A DNA stretch of 64,000 nucleotides from Pomacea canaliculata (taxonomy: Eukaryota > Mollusca > Gastropoda > Architaenioglossa > Ampullariidae): NCBI RefSeq assembly GCF_003073045.1, contig NC_037592.1:15541100-15605099 (forward strand), read 5' to 3'. The first letter of the stretch is position 1; each line of letters starts with the position of its first letter. The notes beneath the pieces are model-generated. The model had not been told where the DNA came from and made no database searches. It saw nothing but the letters and a program-made list of their open reading frames with translations. Positions 11,706 through 25,900 of this stretch are shown here, piece by piece. Both the position numbers and the translations under genes were made by a program.

Positions 11706-13429
11706 TGGGCCTTTAATGGGAGGATTGCATTACTTAATTTAAATCGTCTATTAAAGACTGTAGTTGTTTGTGTGATGCTGTGTCCTCCAGTGCACTCAGC
11801 ACAGAAGGTGATAAAATAAACTCTATTTTCACTCTGTTTCCGCTCTTTGCTTTTAAAGTTGTTGTGCTGTCGCTGATGATTGTGGTGCGTGGAGAGGTGA
11901 GGAGAAGTGATTGAAAGATATTGTTAGTCGTGCTTTCCTACTCTCTTCCTTGCTTCCTGTGGTTGTGGAATGGAGTGCGTCATGACTGTCACAATTATAC
12001 CTCCTCCGGTTTTCAAACCCTGCATTCTTCCAAATGTAACACTCTTCTACCCAGACGATTTTCGCTTATTAAATTAATACCAAAACAATTAACTGTCCAA
12101 AAGATAAAAGGTAAGAGAGAATTAAGTAACTATAAGTGGTAAAACGAACAAGGCAAAAGCAATAAAAAGTTTTAATTTAAACGGAAAAAAGAGATCAAAA
12201 AACAAAAATTGAGAGCTACAGGCGAAATAAATGGACGCCGCAACACGGATCCTAAAAGATGGCGAGACGGAATATTTTACTCTAATAACAAGAAAAAAAG
12301 AATGAAGAGGAAAAGAGAAATGTCAGTTGGAGATATGAGAAGGATGGAGCAGGAGCGGGGGGACACTATAAAAGAATGTGAAAGATGAAGAACAGTGATT
12401 AATGAGAAGGTAGCGTGTCTGCGGAGGGCGCGTGGGCTGCCTGCCTGAGGTAACCAAACGGTTGAAATGACGGACACACGCCCATTAAAGAACAAAGCAA
12501 GTGAAGCAGCAGCTGGACTGTCAGGACCAATGCTGACGTATTGTCTTTCCGCTCAAAATGTTGGCTTGCAAAACAATGGTTTGCTTCAAATCACAAAGAA
12601 AACACAAACCCTTGAGCCGTACAGGGAGGCTGCCATCTTTTGTTGTCGAATGATGTTTCTGAAACCAAACGGTGTTCTTGTTCACTTTCAGTGTAAGTGG
12701 GTGTAGGGAAGGGGGTCGTGTAAACCCTGGAATCTGGTGATCGTGGCATACAGTTTTGAACCCGAATACAGCGGAGGAAGAGCTTAGCTAGCAAATGGAG
12801 AAGAGTATCATCAAGACAAAACTTAGGTGATTAGCACCAATCTTACAATGTGCTTACATTATCTTACATTACCTATTCCCTGAATCAGACACCTTCACTA
12901 AGACATCCCCCTTTCCCACTCATACATCGATATCAACTAACCTACTAAAACAACAATGATCTATGATAATATATATATTGAAACTTTTATACAATAAAAG
13001 CCTTTGTCCACCCAGGGTCTGAAGAACTGCACGTGATAGACTTGCTGTAGACATTTAACCAATACACTAATCCCTTCAAAATGACTTCTCTAAACACTTA
13101 TCTAAGTTGACATCAACCACATCTATAAACAGCATATGAAAAAAAAATTGATCACACACACACACATGCACGCACGCACACACATATTCATGCCAGCCTC
13201 TTTTTATTGAAGAATCATAAATTTAAAAAAAAACTGTATGAGGAGGAGGAGGAGGAGTATTCTATCTGCAAAACGGACAGTGGCGGGCGACCTCAAACTG
13301 AGGAAACGATTCCCGCGGAGATTTATTTGTGAAACACCAACTGATCACCCATGATTTCATGACTTCTGGAGTCCATCAGGTACAGATATGTTTCCTTTGC
13401 TTACCATGTGGCCGGAAGCTTCATCAACT
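11706..13429. other. No gene recognised
   Basis: Intergenic-looking DNA with short CA and GAG runs near 13155 and 13243. Confidence 0.5.
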
Positions 13430-14025
13430 GTCAGCAACATTTAATACATCTAGTGAACAATATATAACGGAAACCCTCCTAAATCCCCAAACATTAATTT
13501 GTTGGATGCTTTGACTGAGATCCCCAGGAATCTTTTACTGGTGAAAATGTGAATCTTTTTTTACAGAAGCTATTTGGTTTCGCCCCAAATTTCAGAAGCG
13601 CTCAATAGCATGGGTGCCATTTGAGTATCAAAGATTTTGAAGAAAACATTCGAGCAGAATTACATTTTAGCCTGCCCATGGTAATCAAGATTTCAGTGAG
13701 TTTTGAACAGAATCCTTCCCCAAGATACCTGTAAGTATTCACCATCTCCAGTTTTCTTCCCCATAAACTCATCATTCCTTCATTGCCAGGTGACGACCTT
13801 TTCGAAAGACAATAATTTGTGCTTCAGCGAGGTTCACATTTTAAACAAATTCTCTGAACTGCTTGATGTAGTGCTGTAAGCTAATTTTGTAGTCCTACAA
13901 CAGTTGTTGCTATTAATATTTAGTCATCTGCAACTAAGATAAAAATATTCCACTGATGTGATGTTAACAGAACCCCAGAAGAGTGTTGGACTGAGCACAC
14001 AGCCCTGTTTCAGTCCTATCAGGTA
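13430..14025 (-). mobile_element. Decayed LINE: reverse transcriptase motif and C-terminal part
   Basis: Read on the minus strand from 14025: IGLKQGCVLSPTLF, the RT motif before the catalytic box; a remnant VADD at about 13930; AQIIVFRKGRHLA; LEMVNTYRYLG (13755-13720); FDTQMAPMLLSASEIWG; SKRFLGISVKAS; and MFGDLGGFPLYIV (about 13490-13450). Stops and frameshifts interrupt it. The order matches a LINE common in invertebrates. It differs in text from the relic at 4885-5735 and is a separate family or clade. Confidence 0.65.
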
Positions 14026-15535
14026 TTTAAAATATTGTGACATTTTCTTTTTCTGACACATGCTTATTATTATCTTCTGGTAGCAATGTCATCAGAGACT
14101 GTAGAACCAATTAAAATCAATTAAGAACAAGTACAAGTACTTCATTCAGTCTGTGGTTATCTGTAATTAACGAGCATCTTTCAACAAAAAATTGAAGTAA
14201 CGTTCGTTTCCTCTGAAATCTTGTTAACGTCCATGTCATGCTAGTAAACATCTGGTTGTGTATAAAAAATACAAAAAAAAAATCAAAGTGTTACAAACAG
14301 CCACTGTGTAGATTTTTTGTTGTGAAAATACTTTCTTGTGACAAACAGTGACAGTGTAGAAAACGTTTTACTCTTAAAAACTTCACTTCACTAAAGGAGG
14401 ACTTGAAGGCTTGTGGTGTTAGTCTGGTCAGATCAGTGAAATCACCTATGAGGGGCATGTGATTGACATGTTCTGCTTTTCACGCCACATCCTAGTCCCA
14501 ATGAACCACTTGCAGGTGACTGAGCTTACGGCCACTAAGAGCTAAATTGTGAGGTTTATGTGATCTTCACTTTCCTGTAATGCACAGTATCATTTAATAA
14601 AATTTGTGCTCTGGGAGGTCTTTAAAACTAGTTCTCCTAATTTGGTTTTCTACACGACACAAACAGGAGGGCAATGTCCTCGTTGATGGCTCATTTTTCT
14701 GTCTGTATAGCCTCACCTTCTTTTATATGTTTGCTTTACTCTCACTCGCAATTTATCAAAAGTTAATTTAGGGATGTAGCCAAATTGCTGTCGTTTTCAT
14801 AATACTCCCTGAATAGGTTGATGGATGCCCTGCTGCTGCTGCTGGTGAACAAGTGCTTCACCTTCCCCCACTCATTCATTCTCGCACTCATTCGCTTCTT
14901 TGTGTCTTTGTGTGTGTGTTTGAAAGTGTATATGTCAGAGCATGATGTGCGAGACAGACAAAGCGAAATGAAATTCATGCTCTCCATCCCCAATCTCACA
15001 GATTGCACATATCTACAAATACGAAGAAACGCAAAGAGAAGATAGACAAGTAAACCGATTACAGTTGATATTTCCATGAATCCTTTGGGCATGCAGATGT
15101 GTGGTGTAAATATTTATTGCCATCAACGATAAATAGACGTTCTAAGTGTAAATTACATGATATGATATCATTTTATATTTTATGTCTGATGAGTGGGTTG
15201 GGAAAAATGAGATAAAGCAGGAGCACAAATATTTTAATGACGTCCATATTAGTGTTCAAGGGAAATAAGCTAGCACATGCCTGTCAGTTAGGACTTGCTT
15301 CCCTTTAACGCTGAGGCTCAGCTGTAGCCTCGTGGCAGAGTTTGTAAATACTAAATTTCCTGTGTCTAGATTTTTGTTTTAACGTTCTTACTCAATATAA
15401 ACTCTGCAAAATGTCAGTTATTGAACAATAAATATAGCGGCAGATGCTGGAGTTGCAACTTTACTTTTTATCCGAATCAACTACCAACAGTCTGTATGTC
15501 ATGATAGAGATGGACTGGACTGAACAGACTAGACC
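14026..15535. other. No gene recognised
   Basis: AT-rich DNA upstream of the LINE relic. The frame at 14763-15092 on the minus strand has no recognisable domain. Confidence 0.5.
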
Positions 15536-15705
15536 CAGAGGACACAACCTACGGCCAGCGGGCCACATCCCTTCCGGCCCTCTCATTTTATCCAGACATA
15601 AAACAATTTTTTTAAGGTCTTGATTCTGTCAAAGTCGCCATGTTCTGGCCCGCGTGATTTTGTATCAAGTCCAGTCCAGTCCGGCCCTCGGGCACCAGTC
15701 TTCTA
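15536..15705. mobile_element. Decayed hAT-like MITE
   Basis: CAGAGGACACAACCTACGGCC followed by CAGCGGGCCACATC at the left, and CCGGCCCTCGGGCACCAGTC at the right, resemble the ends of hAT elements of the type CAGGGGTGGGCAACCTACGGCCC. The ends have mutated and no flanking duplication could be settled. Confidence 0.45.
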
Positions 15706-18388
15706 GTTATACATTAAAATATGTTGATACATAAACCAACACTAACAAATCTTTGCTTTTTAATTTAGATTAATATGCACAACGTTTCATTATGGTTGAT
15801 ATATTCATATATATAAATTTATGGACATTGGGGAGAGGATTTTAGGTAAAAGTTTTGTGCAGCAATGTTTGCTGTCAAGAGTTGCTTGCGCCACATAGCG
15901 CTTGTCTCCCTTGTATTGTTGCTCTGAACAAACGTTCTTCTAAAAGAGAAGACTGAAGCAACATAATCTCAATATCTTTATTTCTCTCTCACACACACAC
16001 ACAAACAGAGAGAAGTGTACTCAAGATTCTTCAATTCTTTCGCTGCATTACAGAACAATTGGGAATATAAAAAGAATTACACTAACAGTATGATCCCATC
16101 TCATGCATTTAAAATTATTCTATTTTTCTCTCTCTCTCTCCTTGCTTATATCTCTTTGCCAATCTTAGCCATCACCATTAACCATCATCATTTCAGTTTT
16201 ACACCTTCTATCATTATAACCGCTTTATTTTCTCATTTCCTTGCTTTCTATTTCTTCTTTCTTATTTAACAACTGTTCTATTGACCCACCGCCACCTTGA
16301 GTTATCATCTTCACAGCAGTGTCATTTCACAATAATAAACTCTCATTCTCTCTCACACACACACATTCTTCGCTCATTTTAAACAGCCCTTCTTTTCATT
16401 ATGATGCTCTTATCACAATAATGCTGTCCGTCTTTCTCTCTATACACTCATAAACGCACAATACATATATACATTCACACTCAATTTTGTACACACACGC
16501 GCCCGCGTAAATATACACGCTAGCATACTCACGAACACAATTTACACCACTTTATTCCTATTAACAAAACAAATAATGAAAAGGGGGAAATTAAAAAATC
16601 CTTTCCCTTCTTATTCCGGAAAAACGCGGTCAGTGGTTGCAGCGCAAACGCTTGTGCATGACTTGAACGAAGGTTGGTGAGGAGTGAGACTGTTTTGTTT
16701 GCATACATTAACCAAGTTTGCAGCCAATCGCCAGCCAGCGTTTCATCGACAAAAGCGCAGCCAGGGAATGAACGGGACTCATCGATGAGCTGCAGCCACC
16801 TTCGCCATGGCTGGCCTGCTGGCCTTGCCCGACTTTGTGACAACCACTGCATGTGTGTGAGTCACGGATGTTTGTAGTGAGCAAGAGACTGTACTCTATA
16901 AAATACTGCAGTTTATAGTCTAAGAGCATTTTAGACAACTAAAGGCAGAGGGCATGTCTTATAGTACCCCGCCCACCCTACCAGAACTTACCAGCTCTCT
17001 TGTTCTGCCCTCTTACCCCTTCTTTGTGTCAGGCCATATCCCAGGGCTCAAAGGAGAGTTGAAATATTTGTTTTGGTTTGAGAGGGGCTTTGTTGTTGTT
17101 TAATATCCTTTCAGGCATATGCAGCAACTGATATTACTTTTTGCGAAACTTTTAAACAAACACAACTAAGGTTGTTGATATTAGCGATTTCTCTGGTTTA
17201 AAAAAAAACAAAAACAATCCCAAGCATAGGAGAGTGTGACAAATCAAACTCACAGAACTATATCAGTCACATTATCATACCAAGAACGACATTTTTTGAG
17301 CCATCTGAGAAGGACATTGAACATATACCACAAGTCTCGGGACTGTGACATGAAGTCCATGGAAGCTGTAGCTTACTAGAAAATGAAAAGCAAACTATGC
17401 ATTGAAAAAGACCATACATGGTTAAAAATTCAGTGAGACTTTCTGGAGGAGTTGATGACAGCTCTGGTTACCAGCCCCCTGTCACATCTGTATACAGCGG
17501 ATGTGAGTGTTGGGTTCACTCATTTCTTACAACAGGTAAGAGATACAAATAAAGGTATGCAAATAGTAAATTTATTTCACTTTTAAATATTGTAGTTTCC
17601 TCCCTAAAACAGTGGATAGTTCCAGAAGACTTTCAAACTAGCCACGAGCAAACATATATATATACTACTAAAACTTGAGCATGGAGAGTTAAAGAAACAA
17701 TTTTGCATTTTCGCTGACCACAATACTTTACTTATTCCGGTGATTCATACTCATCATTCTCCAGTAACTATCTAAGGCATTTCCTCATTCTCAGCAGTGT
17801 TGACCTTTACATTTTACTTACAGTCTTGCATACTAAGAGCTAGTAAACACAACACTTGTCAAGATGCTTGTCTGACAGTCAAAGATTTCCATGCTCTGGT
17901 GGCGCCGTGACCCTGGCGAGAGTTTGTTTGCGAGCCTGCTAGCGAGTCCATCCCAAGCACCACCGCTGGAAAACTTGGAGCTGGCGAAAATAAACAAGCG
18001 GCGAAGGAAGGAAGCGAGGAGTTCGTGTCAACAACCGACAGAACGAACCCGACCGAGAAAGTAAAGTGCGCGTGAACTTGCATCCCGAGTCGGTCTGTGC
18101 GTGCACGCGCGTGAGCGTGTGTGGGGATGGGTGATGTGATGAGTGCAGAAACGTCGAGGATAGATGTTTTGGTTGAATGGATTCTGGAGATTGTCAGGGT
18201 CTATCTTCTGTCGAAGACTTTTTAAGCCAGACATTCCCTCGTTCCGCTCAAGCTTGTCGGGTCGTGTCGCTGTTAGTACCAAGGAGCCGGCGTGTCGTTA
18301 GTGGAGAAAGCAGCAGACGATAATGGAATTCCTTGGTCAGCCATGCGATTCACATGTAGAAGAAACACTTTTATCTTGGACCACAATA
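15706..18388. other. No gene recognised
   Basis: Pyrimidine-rich simple sequence between about 15980 and 16500, then unique DNA. The G/C content rises near 17890-18290, but I cannot place an exon there. Confidence 0.5.
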
Positions 18389-18671
18389 AGGGGCGGCTCG
18401 AAGGCCAGTGGCAAAAAAATAATGAGAAAAAAAAATAATGGCCATTTCGTATGGGGTGCCAAGAGGGGAAATTTCTCTAATTTTCTCTCCCTAGTTATAA
18501 AATGCATTTTTAACTGATGGCATTCATTCTATAGCTATACAGTTTATTCTATAATACATAATGCATTTTATATTTATATTATTGAATTCTATAAAAATAG
18601 AATGAATTCTGTTGCTATACAATTCAGTTCTCCTCTTTTGTATTCAATGTATATTGGCCGTGGCGGCCCCT
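18389..18671. mobile_element. Possible MITE with AGGGGCGGCTCG-like ends
   Basis: The left end AGGGGCGGCTCGAAGGCCAG and the complement of the right end, AGGGGCCGCCACGGCCAAT, agree at most positions. Between them lies AT-rich DNA with repeats of AATTCTATAGCTATACA. No flanking duplication is evident, so this is tentative. Confidence 0.3.
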
Positions 18672-21600
18672 GGGATCTGGCGGCCCGGTGTAGGTGCACA
18701 GTTTGCACGTACCTAAGGCTGACCTTGCCACAACGTTGAAAAAAATTGAGAGTTCACGGGAGGCTGGACAACAGACTACCGGCGTGGTTACCACAGTTTG
18801 CACAGTCCATTGGCACTGGCAGCAAGGAGTTCGTTACAACAGCGCCAGAAGGAGGAGAACAGTTACAAGTGAGACGAAAACACGACCTTGAGTGTGACCC
18901 ATCTGGCGGTTAACCCTTCCTGACGAGCGCTGAGGTCTGTGGTACCGGCATCCATCACACCCACCCGACCACACCCAAGTCCCTCTCAGGGATCTCAGTC
19001 CGACATCGTGACAACAGTGTTACTTCTGCTGTGGTAAACAACAAGCATCATCCCCTCGCCGAACCCAGAGTTCAACATTCTTGATCGGAGTGACCTTTTG
19101 TGACCTGAGACTGCGCAGTAGTCAGCACGGCACGTGCGGCGCGGCAGGCTGTAGAGCGATGCAGGGATGGAGGCGAGAGGCTGCTGTACCAGCCAGAAGG
19201 TGTATATGCCCCAGACTGTAGTCTCCTTGGCACGCCTGGCAAACTTCTCGAAAATTCCATGTTTTCTTTTGCATGCTGTCTACAGGTCTGGAGCTAGAGC
19301 CTCACCTGACTTTCTCTCAGAGTCTGTGTGCACGCGAACAGTAAAATGCTCGTTTTCAATCTGGTCTAACTACCCACATACCACTCAATCAAATCAAGGA
19401 GGAAGAGAATGAATGAATGTCTACCTGACTGGCAAAATGGTTTGATGGCAGTGCAAGGTTGTCTTTTAACACGAAAGAGCTCGGATAGAGAGCTTAAGTC
19501 ACTTTCTTCATTAACGCATTAGCAGAGTAAATTACTCAGTAAATAGCCATGGTCCGTTGGGTTAATTATGGTCAGAAACTCTACACATCGTTTCTAGGTG
19601 TGTGAAGATTTACAAGGGATGAAGACTGAGACAGTGCAAGAAGTTTCACTTTTAGAAATGGAAATCCTTCGGCGTCCAGCTTGCGTCATCGCGTTTTCTC
19701 TTTTCTCGGACTTTAGGAAAACGGGGGAGACTTCGTGTCTTCCCCTTTCCACCACCGATTTCCTGCAGGTTTCCGTCAATGAAATGCCACTTTTTATCTG
19801 GTCCCGGACTTTGATCTTTGTCCCGCTTTATAGTTTTTTCTTTGTTCGTGAAAGGTTTGACATTTGACATATTTTCTATCTTTGTCAGAATTAAAATCTG
19901 TTAATCAGAAGAAGGACATTGAGGTAAACCTAAACACAGACATGTTTTATCTTTTTTTTAATACAGTCATTGCGTGGAACCAGTTGACACCACTTCGCTA
20001 GACTAGAATATAACCGAAATACTCTGATACTCTTGTGACGACCTTGTCTCACTTCTGGTGATCTCTACGAGACAGAAACAAAGCCTAACCTAGAAGCTGT
20101 GGCACAGGTACTTTGGTACTTTCAGGAGATGTCGCCTGTACAAGCGAGACAAAGCCTAGTGTTGGAGGGGAAATGCCTGATACAACTCGGGGTGGGTGGG
20201 AAGGAGGACACCGCAAAGTCTAGAAGATGGACCTTGGACCTTCGGAAATTTCAAAGTTCTCCTGTCTCATGAGTTCAGCAACTCACACCATAGCATATGG
20301 CAGGATCTTTGTGAATTTAAAATGGACATCTTCAACCCTAGTGCAAACTGTGACTAAAACAATAGCTATTTCAGACAAATATTTCTGGGCAATGTGCTGC
20401 TAACCGCTCTGTGTAATTACAGGAGGACTGTAATTAATGTGTAATTAATGGAGGACTGCCCTCTCCCGCCATACCGCCTTCAGAAGCATCATCTTGGCAT
20501 GCTCAGCCTCTCAGACATGCGCCGATGAGGACACTGGCCATGATACAGGCTATGAGAGAACCTGCCTTGCAATTTTTTTTTTTTTACTTTAGGTCAAGAG
20601 TAGCCTGTAGCACACAGATTCCACAAAGTTCAGATAAAGACAAGCGAGCAAAAACGAGTTTTGTCTGAGAGGCTTTTAGCTCGAGCGGTGAGTAGTTGCT
20701 GCCAGCGTCTGGTTGGTCAGCTGTGAAATGAGAAAACGTCTGACACAACACCACACACATCTTACTTTGATAATTACTATCAGGCTTTGTATGATAACTG
20801 ATACAGCCGCAGGTCTGTGCATTATAATTGAACTCTTTACATACACACAGTAAACTGTAATCAAGAAAAAAATACACGCACTCAAGCGCGCACCAGAGAG
20901 AGAGAAGGAAAGGAGGAGAGAGACTTTGAGAGGTTTTTTTTAAAGTCTAATTTCAGTGGTGAGGATATTGTCACATTATTATTACCGAAGTTTATTATAT
21001 GAAGCACACTGTCAATCAGTAAATTGTCTCCAAGCACAGAACAAATAAAAAAAATACGATTGAATGCTTAGTTTATATTCAGTAATATTGTATAAGAAAA
21101 AGCTTTTGCAACACAATACATTTTGTAACCTTTGAAGGTCAAAGCAATTCTTGTAGACTGAGAAAAAAGAACCAGACAATGAAGAAAGGGCGTAATGATA
21201 TTAAAGGCATTGCGCAACCCTACTGACTAACAAACAGTTTTCCCCTGACGTGTCATTTTTAGATACAGAATATCTGGTAGAAAGAGGAAAACTTTTCTTC
21301 TTTTCATTTGTTTTTTTTTTTCTCTTTCTTTCCCTCTCGATTTTTTTTATTTATTTGTTTGTTGTTTTATTTTTAAGGGGTGGGGGAGTTTTCTTGGGAT
21401 TATCTGTAACGAAGGCAGCAGCCGAGAAACAGTTTCGTTATCGCGTCCTCCAACGTGCCCTTGTCAGCAGTCGTTCTCGGTGCAGCTTGAGGTCTGGATT
21501 CGTCACAATTCCTCACCCACGGGAAATCTGGCTTCTGAGGTCATGGGTGAGTCTGTGGTTTGTGATGAAAGTAAGCCAGTCCATCATGTCGCCAGTTCTC

Positions 21601-22600
21601 GCTCAGCTCTCGTGCAAGGTCACGCTGATCTGGTTCTCGGGGCATGGGACGAAGGTCGCAGCTCGTCTCGACATAGAAGTTGTTGTGGAGGCTGAAACCA
21701 CACACAACTTGTATCACAATATCTCACACCATGACTTTCCTTGGACGTGGGTGTGCGGTTGGGTGTTGTCTATCTCATCTGCTAAAAGAATTAAAATGTC
21801 ATGAAGGACCACACACACAAACACCGCTAATATTTTCTGTCACTTCTAGACACATTACTTTCACATATCATGGAGGAATACTGTATCCTCTTCGCTTGGC
21901 AGAACTGGGATTTCACTGCTGTAAACAACCCGGACACATCTCCTCGCACCTAACAAACTGTTATTTTGCTGCACTTATCTCGGCACGTAAAAGATAATGC
22001 GCGTGTCACTGACCGTGCATCAATTCTTAATTTAGCGTGTTTATCCCAAAAGTTAAAAAAAAAAAAAAAAGAAAAGACAACCCGTGTCGGGAAGGAGGAG
22101 ACAATCATGTTATAGATTCGGACAATGACGCAGGCTTGTGACGTCACGCACTGACTGTAGTTTGACGTCGCCCTGCCCCAAGGTGAGGGCGAGACGTCTG
22201 CCACTACCCCGGATGTAACTGTAAGGTTGCTGCTGATCTACTTTCTCTCCCGGCAACACTGTGTTGTCACACCTACTTACCTGTTTACACCCACCTGGAC
22301 AACTCTTACGTCACCTGCACACATGCTCTCTACATAAATAAAAAAATTGCAAAGAACTGAACTACTTTAAGCTCTCGACAAAAGTAACATACGCTATAGA
22401 CAAAAGAAAGAACTTAAAAGATACATCAAAGACAACAGACAGCAGTAGTACATGCTTTAGATGATAGTATATATTATAGTATATACATGCTGCAGATGTA
22501 TTACATGTATTACATACTGCAGATAACGGTAGTACATGCTGTGGACACACGTCAACAGTACTTTTGTACACCTGTACTACGTGCACTGTTGACAACGGTT
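18672..22600. other. No gene recognised
   Basis: Unique DNA with T-rich runs near 21310. The 184-codon frame at 21250 begins in a T-rich run coding for Phe and resembles no protein. Confidence 0.5.
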
Positions 22601-22730
22601 CAGTGACGTAGGAAGATGCTCAGTGTTGTGGAGATAAACTCCATGCTGACAGTGAACGACGTTCATTCACATTCTTGTCCCCTCGGTCTCTTGTTAGAGT
22701 GGGCAGCTCCACCCCCCTCGCCCCACAGTA
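22601..22730 (-). mobile_element. Partial CAGTGGCGTAGGAA-family element, reversed
   Basis: CAGTGACGTAGGAAGATGCT at 22601 is the reverse complement of the family's 3' end with one change. It is followed by CATGCTGACAGTGAACGACG, which again matches the family. The other terminus is not clear. A G/C-rich stretch up to about 22730 may be its remains. Confidence 0.5.
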
Positions 22731-22860
22731 GTGTGCACGCATGCATCTGCTGGATTGTTTGCAGGTGCGAATGCACGTGAGCGCCCAAGGGAATGCATAC
22801 CTGTGTGCATACTGCTTGTGCTCGCGATTGCATGTCATGTACACGTAGGTGAGATGATAC

Positions 22861-22943
22861 AGTGTGTGTGTGTGTGGTGTACGATCTGTATGTGTGTGTG
22901 TGAGTGCGTGCGTGCGTTCGCGCGCGCGCGTGTGTGCATATGC
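22861..22943. repeat. TG/CG alternating purine-pyrimidine tract
   Basis: TG repeats pass into GTGCG and then a CGCGCGCG run. Such alternating DNA can adopt Z form. Open frames on both strands here are repeat artefacts. Confidence 0.85.
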
Positions 22944-25900
22944 TCGCTGGCGCTCGTTGCAAACCGTTTTGCTACCGTTTGCTGTTTTGCTGCTCGCCTG
23001 TGACACACTAACCGACTTCGTTTAACAACCGACTTTCGACCCCCCAACCCCACACTCGAGGTTGGCGCCCTTTTAACCTCTCGACGCAACTACACGCCAT
23101 TATTTGGCGAGGGCCCCATAGTCGCATTATTTTTGGGCCCCGATGCCGAGCGTTTGTTTTTTCCTGGCACTGTCGGGAAGCGAAAACTGCACAACTAGTC
23201 AGAAGTGTGGCTACACCATGCACGATGTCGGGCCTCTTGGTCTAGGAAAGCAGTGTGAGTATGCTAGACTGCTTCACTCTGGACACACGTCACTGGTACA
23301 ACGTCTGCTGTGTGACGTCACTCTCTCATTATGTAAAACATGGACACTATAGTGTGACCTCTCAACATGACCTCATACTGAGGAGGGTGACGGACCACTC
23401 ACACAAGTGAAGTTCTCACGCCAACCTGTCGCCGTCCAGTCACTTTCAATCAAAATCAGTTTGGATCTGATAAAGTGTTTTATTGAATTTGTGCACTTTT
23501 TATTGAAAATGAAAATTGCTATAGACCTAAAATAAAAATAGGAAAATAACGAGAGATTGAAACAGATTTTTTAACGTGTGAAAACCTGGTCGATTAACAC
23601 CTGCTGTCGACACGTGACTAGTCATCAGATGACCATGACCACTATACTAAAACACAAGTGTCTTAGCAACGTCTGTAAACACTTTGACGATCACATTAAC
23701 CCGGTCATTCCTGTAAACACTATTAATCAACAACATCATGGCTATTATTATAAGCATTAATAATTTTATTGTATCCTGTAGCTAAATGTATCCTTTTAAG
23801 AGGTTAAAGGTGACATCAACGCAACTGTCAGTTTCTCTGACGTCATATTGCTCGCATTAGTTCTGCAGATGAGGAAAAGTACCCGAGTCCCTTTTGCCTT
23901 TGTCTGGTCACAACAACAAAATGTTGATATTATCAGCATGACAACATGACAATACAAACAATATTTGCCCTTTTAGCTTTCCCCTGTGTCCTACTGCCAT
24001 CTGGTCTCTTATCCAGTGAGCGAGGTGTTATCGCATGTTGTATCTAGTTCAGCTCTGATGTCATGTAAGCCTTATTAATGTGACAACTGTCCTTGTGTTT
24101 GCTGTATTTTTTTTTTTATTTTTTTTTGTGAAGGAGGGGCTGCTTGCTCGCCCTGCTGACCACTGGCCCCTGACAATTCCTCCTCCCGCTCCCCAACTCT
24201 CCCCCTTTCGAGTCTTGAACTGCTGACCATGTCGCAACGGTCCGCTTGGCTGACCTTCGTGAACCAAGAGTTCACGACTCGTTGATGGCACTCAGAAATC
24301 TATTTCGAGAAACTCAGTCACCGCATTGTTTCACGGCATGTCACATTTGTCAGCCAACCGCTTCCCAGGCAGTTCCAGTGTCCTTGAGTTACCGAGTCAC
24401 ATCCCCTCCACCCTGCTTCCCCGACACACCCACACGTACACACCCACACCTTGCTATCAAGCATGTCTCTGAAACAATCTTGTGACATCATAACAGCTGT
24501 TTTCATCTTTAAAAGAAATAAAACTGCAGAACTAGGATGTTTGAGTCAACGTATTGCCGCTTGCCCTCGTTACTGTCGCTGTCTCCTCTCCAACAGACTG
24601 TCAGCCTCCTTCTGACCATCTCGCCTGTCCACATGTGGCACAGCCTTTCACACGGTTATTGTCGCAAGCTTTTGTGCACTGTCGACTATAGCCTATACGA
24701 TTCTTTTTTTATTCGCCTTATTTATTTTCTCCTTGCCATGTGTCTTACTCTCTATAGGGCGTTCTTACATTTCACACATGCTTCAACGATACACGCGATT
24801 TTCTCCTGTGAGTCAGTTCTGTCTTCTACAATAAACAGGCTTTTCTCCTCCAGATGACAGAAGGGAACACTGAGAAAACTGAACATCAGACTGCATTTTT
24901 GTTAGTCCCTCTGCCTGTCTGTCCTTCCCAATGCCCGTCTGTCTGTTTGTTTGTCCGTTGGTCGGTCCAAAACAGTGAGTCAATAGTTTATTTCACATCT
25001 GAACCCACCCCTACCCCACTACATTTTCTCTTTCGTTTTTTTTTTCTTTTTCTCTAATAACTGACGTCAGGCAAAAGAGCAAACGCAGTTCACAAGGCAG
25101 TCGTTGTCTCTATCAAGACCCTCCCCTGAGTAGTGACGTAAGCGCACGTCGGTTATCTCCACCTCCACCATTCCGCTCCACCACCCCCTCAACTTTGCTA
25201 GGATGCGTCAGATCAGCTTCTCGTTCTCATGTCCAAGACTCTCCATCCATAGCTTGTGAGGACCTCATGGACGGTCTAAACAGGCCGCAGGGAAAAACAA
25301 GCATTAACAGTCTAGTAAATAGTGAGCTGTACCCAAGAGACCTCTCCACTTTAAAAAATGAAAAAAAACAAAAAACCCGAGAAGGCCTCGACACCTTTCC
25401 CCCTCCCTGCATGTCGTGAATGTGACCAGAGTAGTACTCCTCCCACACACACATATACACCGTGTTGTGACTGTGGCCGGACTCTCGAACACTCCCCTCC
25501 CTCTGTCGTGACTGTGGCCGGACTCTTTGCGACAACTGGGGCAAGAAGACTTTTCCCCCAACTCACATCCTCCTCCCTGCCTTCACCTGTGTGCGCCTCC
25601 TGCACACCACACGACAGCTGCAGTCCAGGTTTCCAGGCAACTGAGACTATAGTGCTTTGTATCTGAGGCCGCTTGCCTTATATATCACCCAATCTGCGAT
25701 CGTTAACCCGTTTGTTTTTCGAGCAGTCCCCCTTCCCACCGTCTCTCGCCTCTCTAACATGACACCCCCGTCTCCACCCTCCAGTGTGAATAAGGAGACC
25801 TGTTGGCGGCCTTGCTGGTGATGACAGAGCGGCCCTGCGTCACTACACGGCCAGCGCTTCCAGCTCCTCCCGCTGAGCAATGCGATCGTAATTCCGAGAA

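Noticed and set aside
21250..21804. 184-codon plus-strand frame
   Set aside because: Its first third is a T-rich run coding mainly Phe and Leu. The rest has no family resemblance and no supporting splice sites.
22620..23089. Several frames of 70-128 codons on both strands rich in His, Thr, Arg or Cys
   Set aside because: They are produced by the TG/CG simple repeat.
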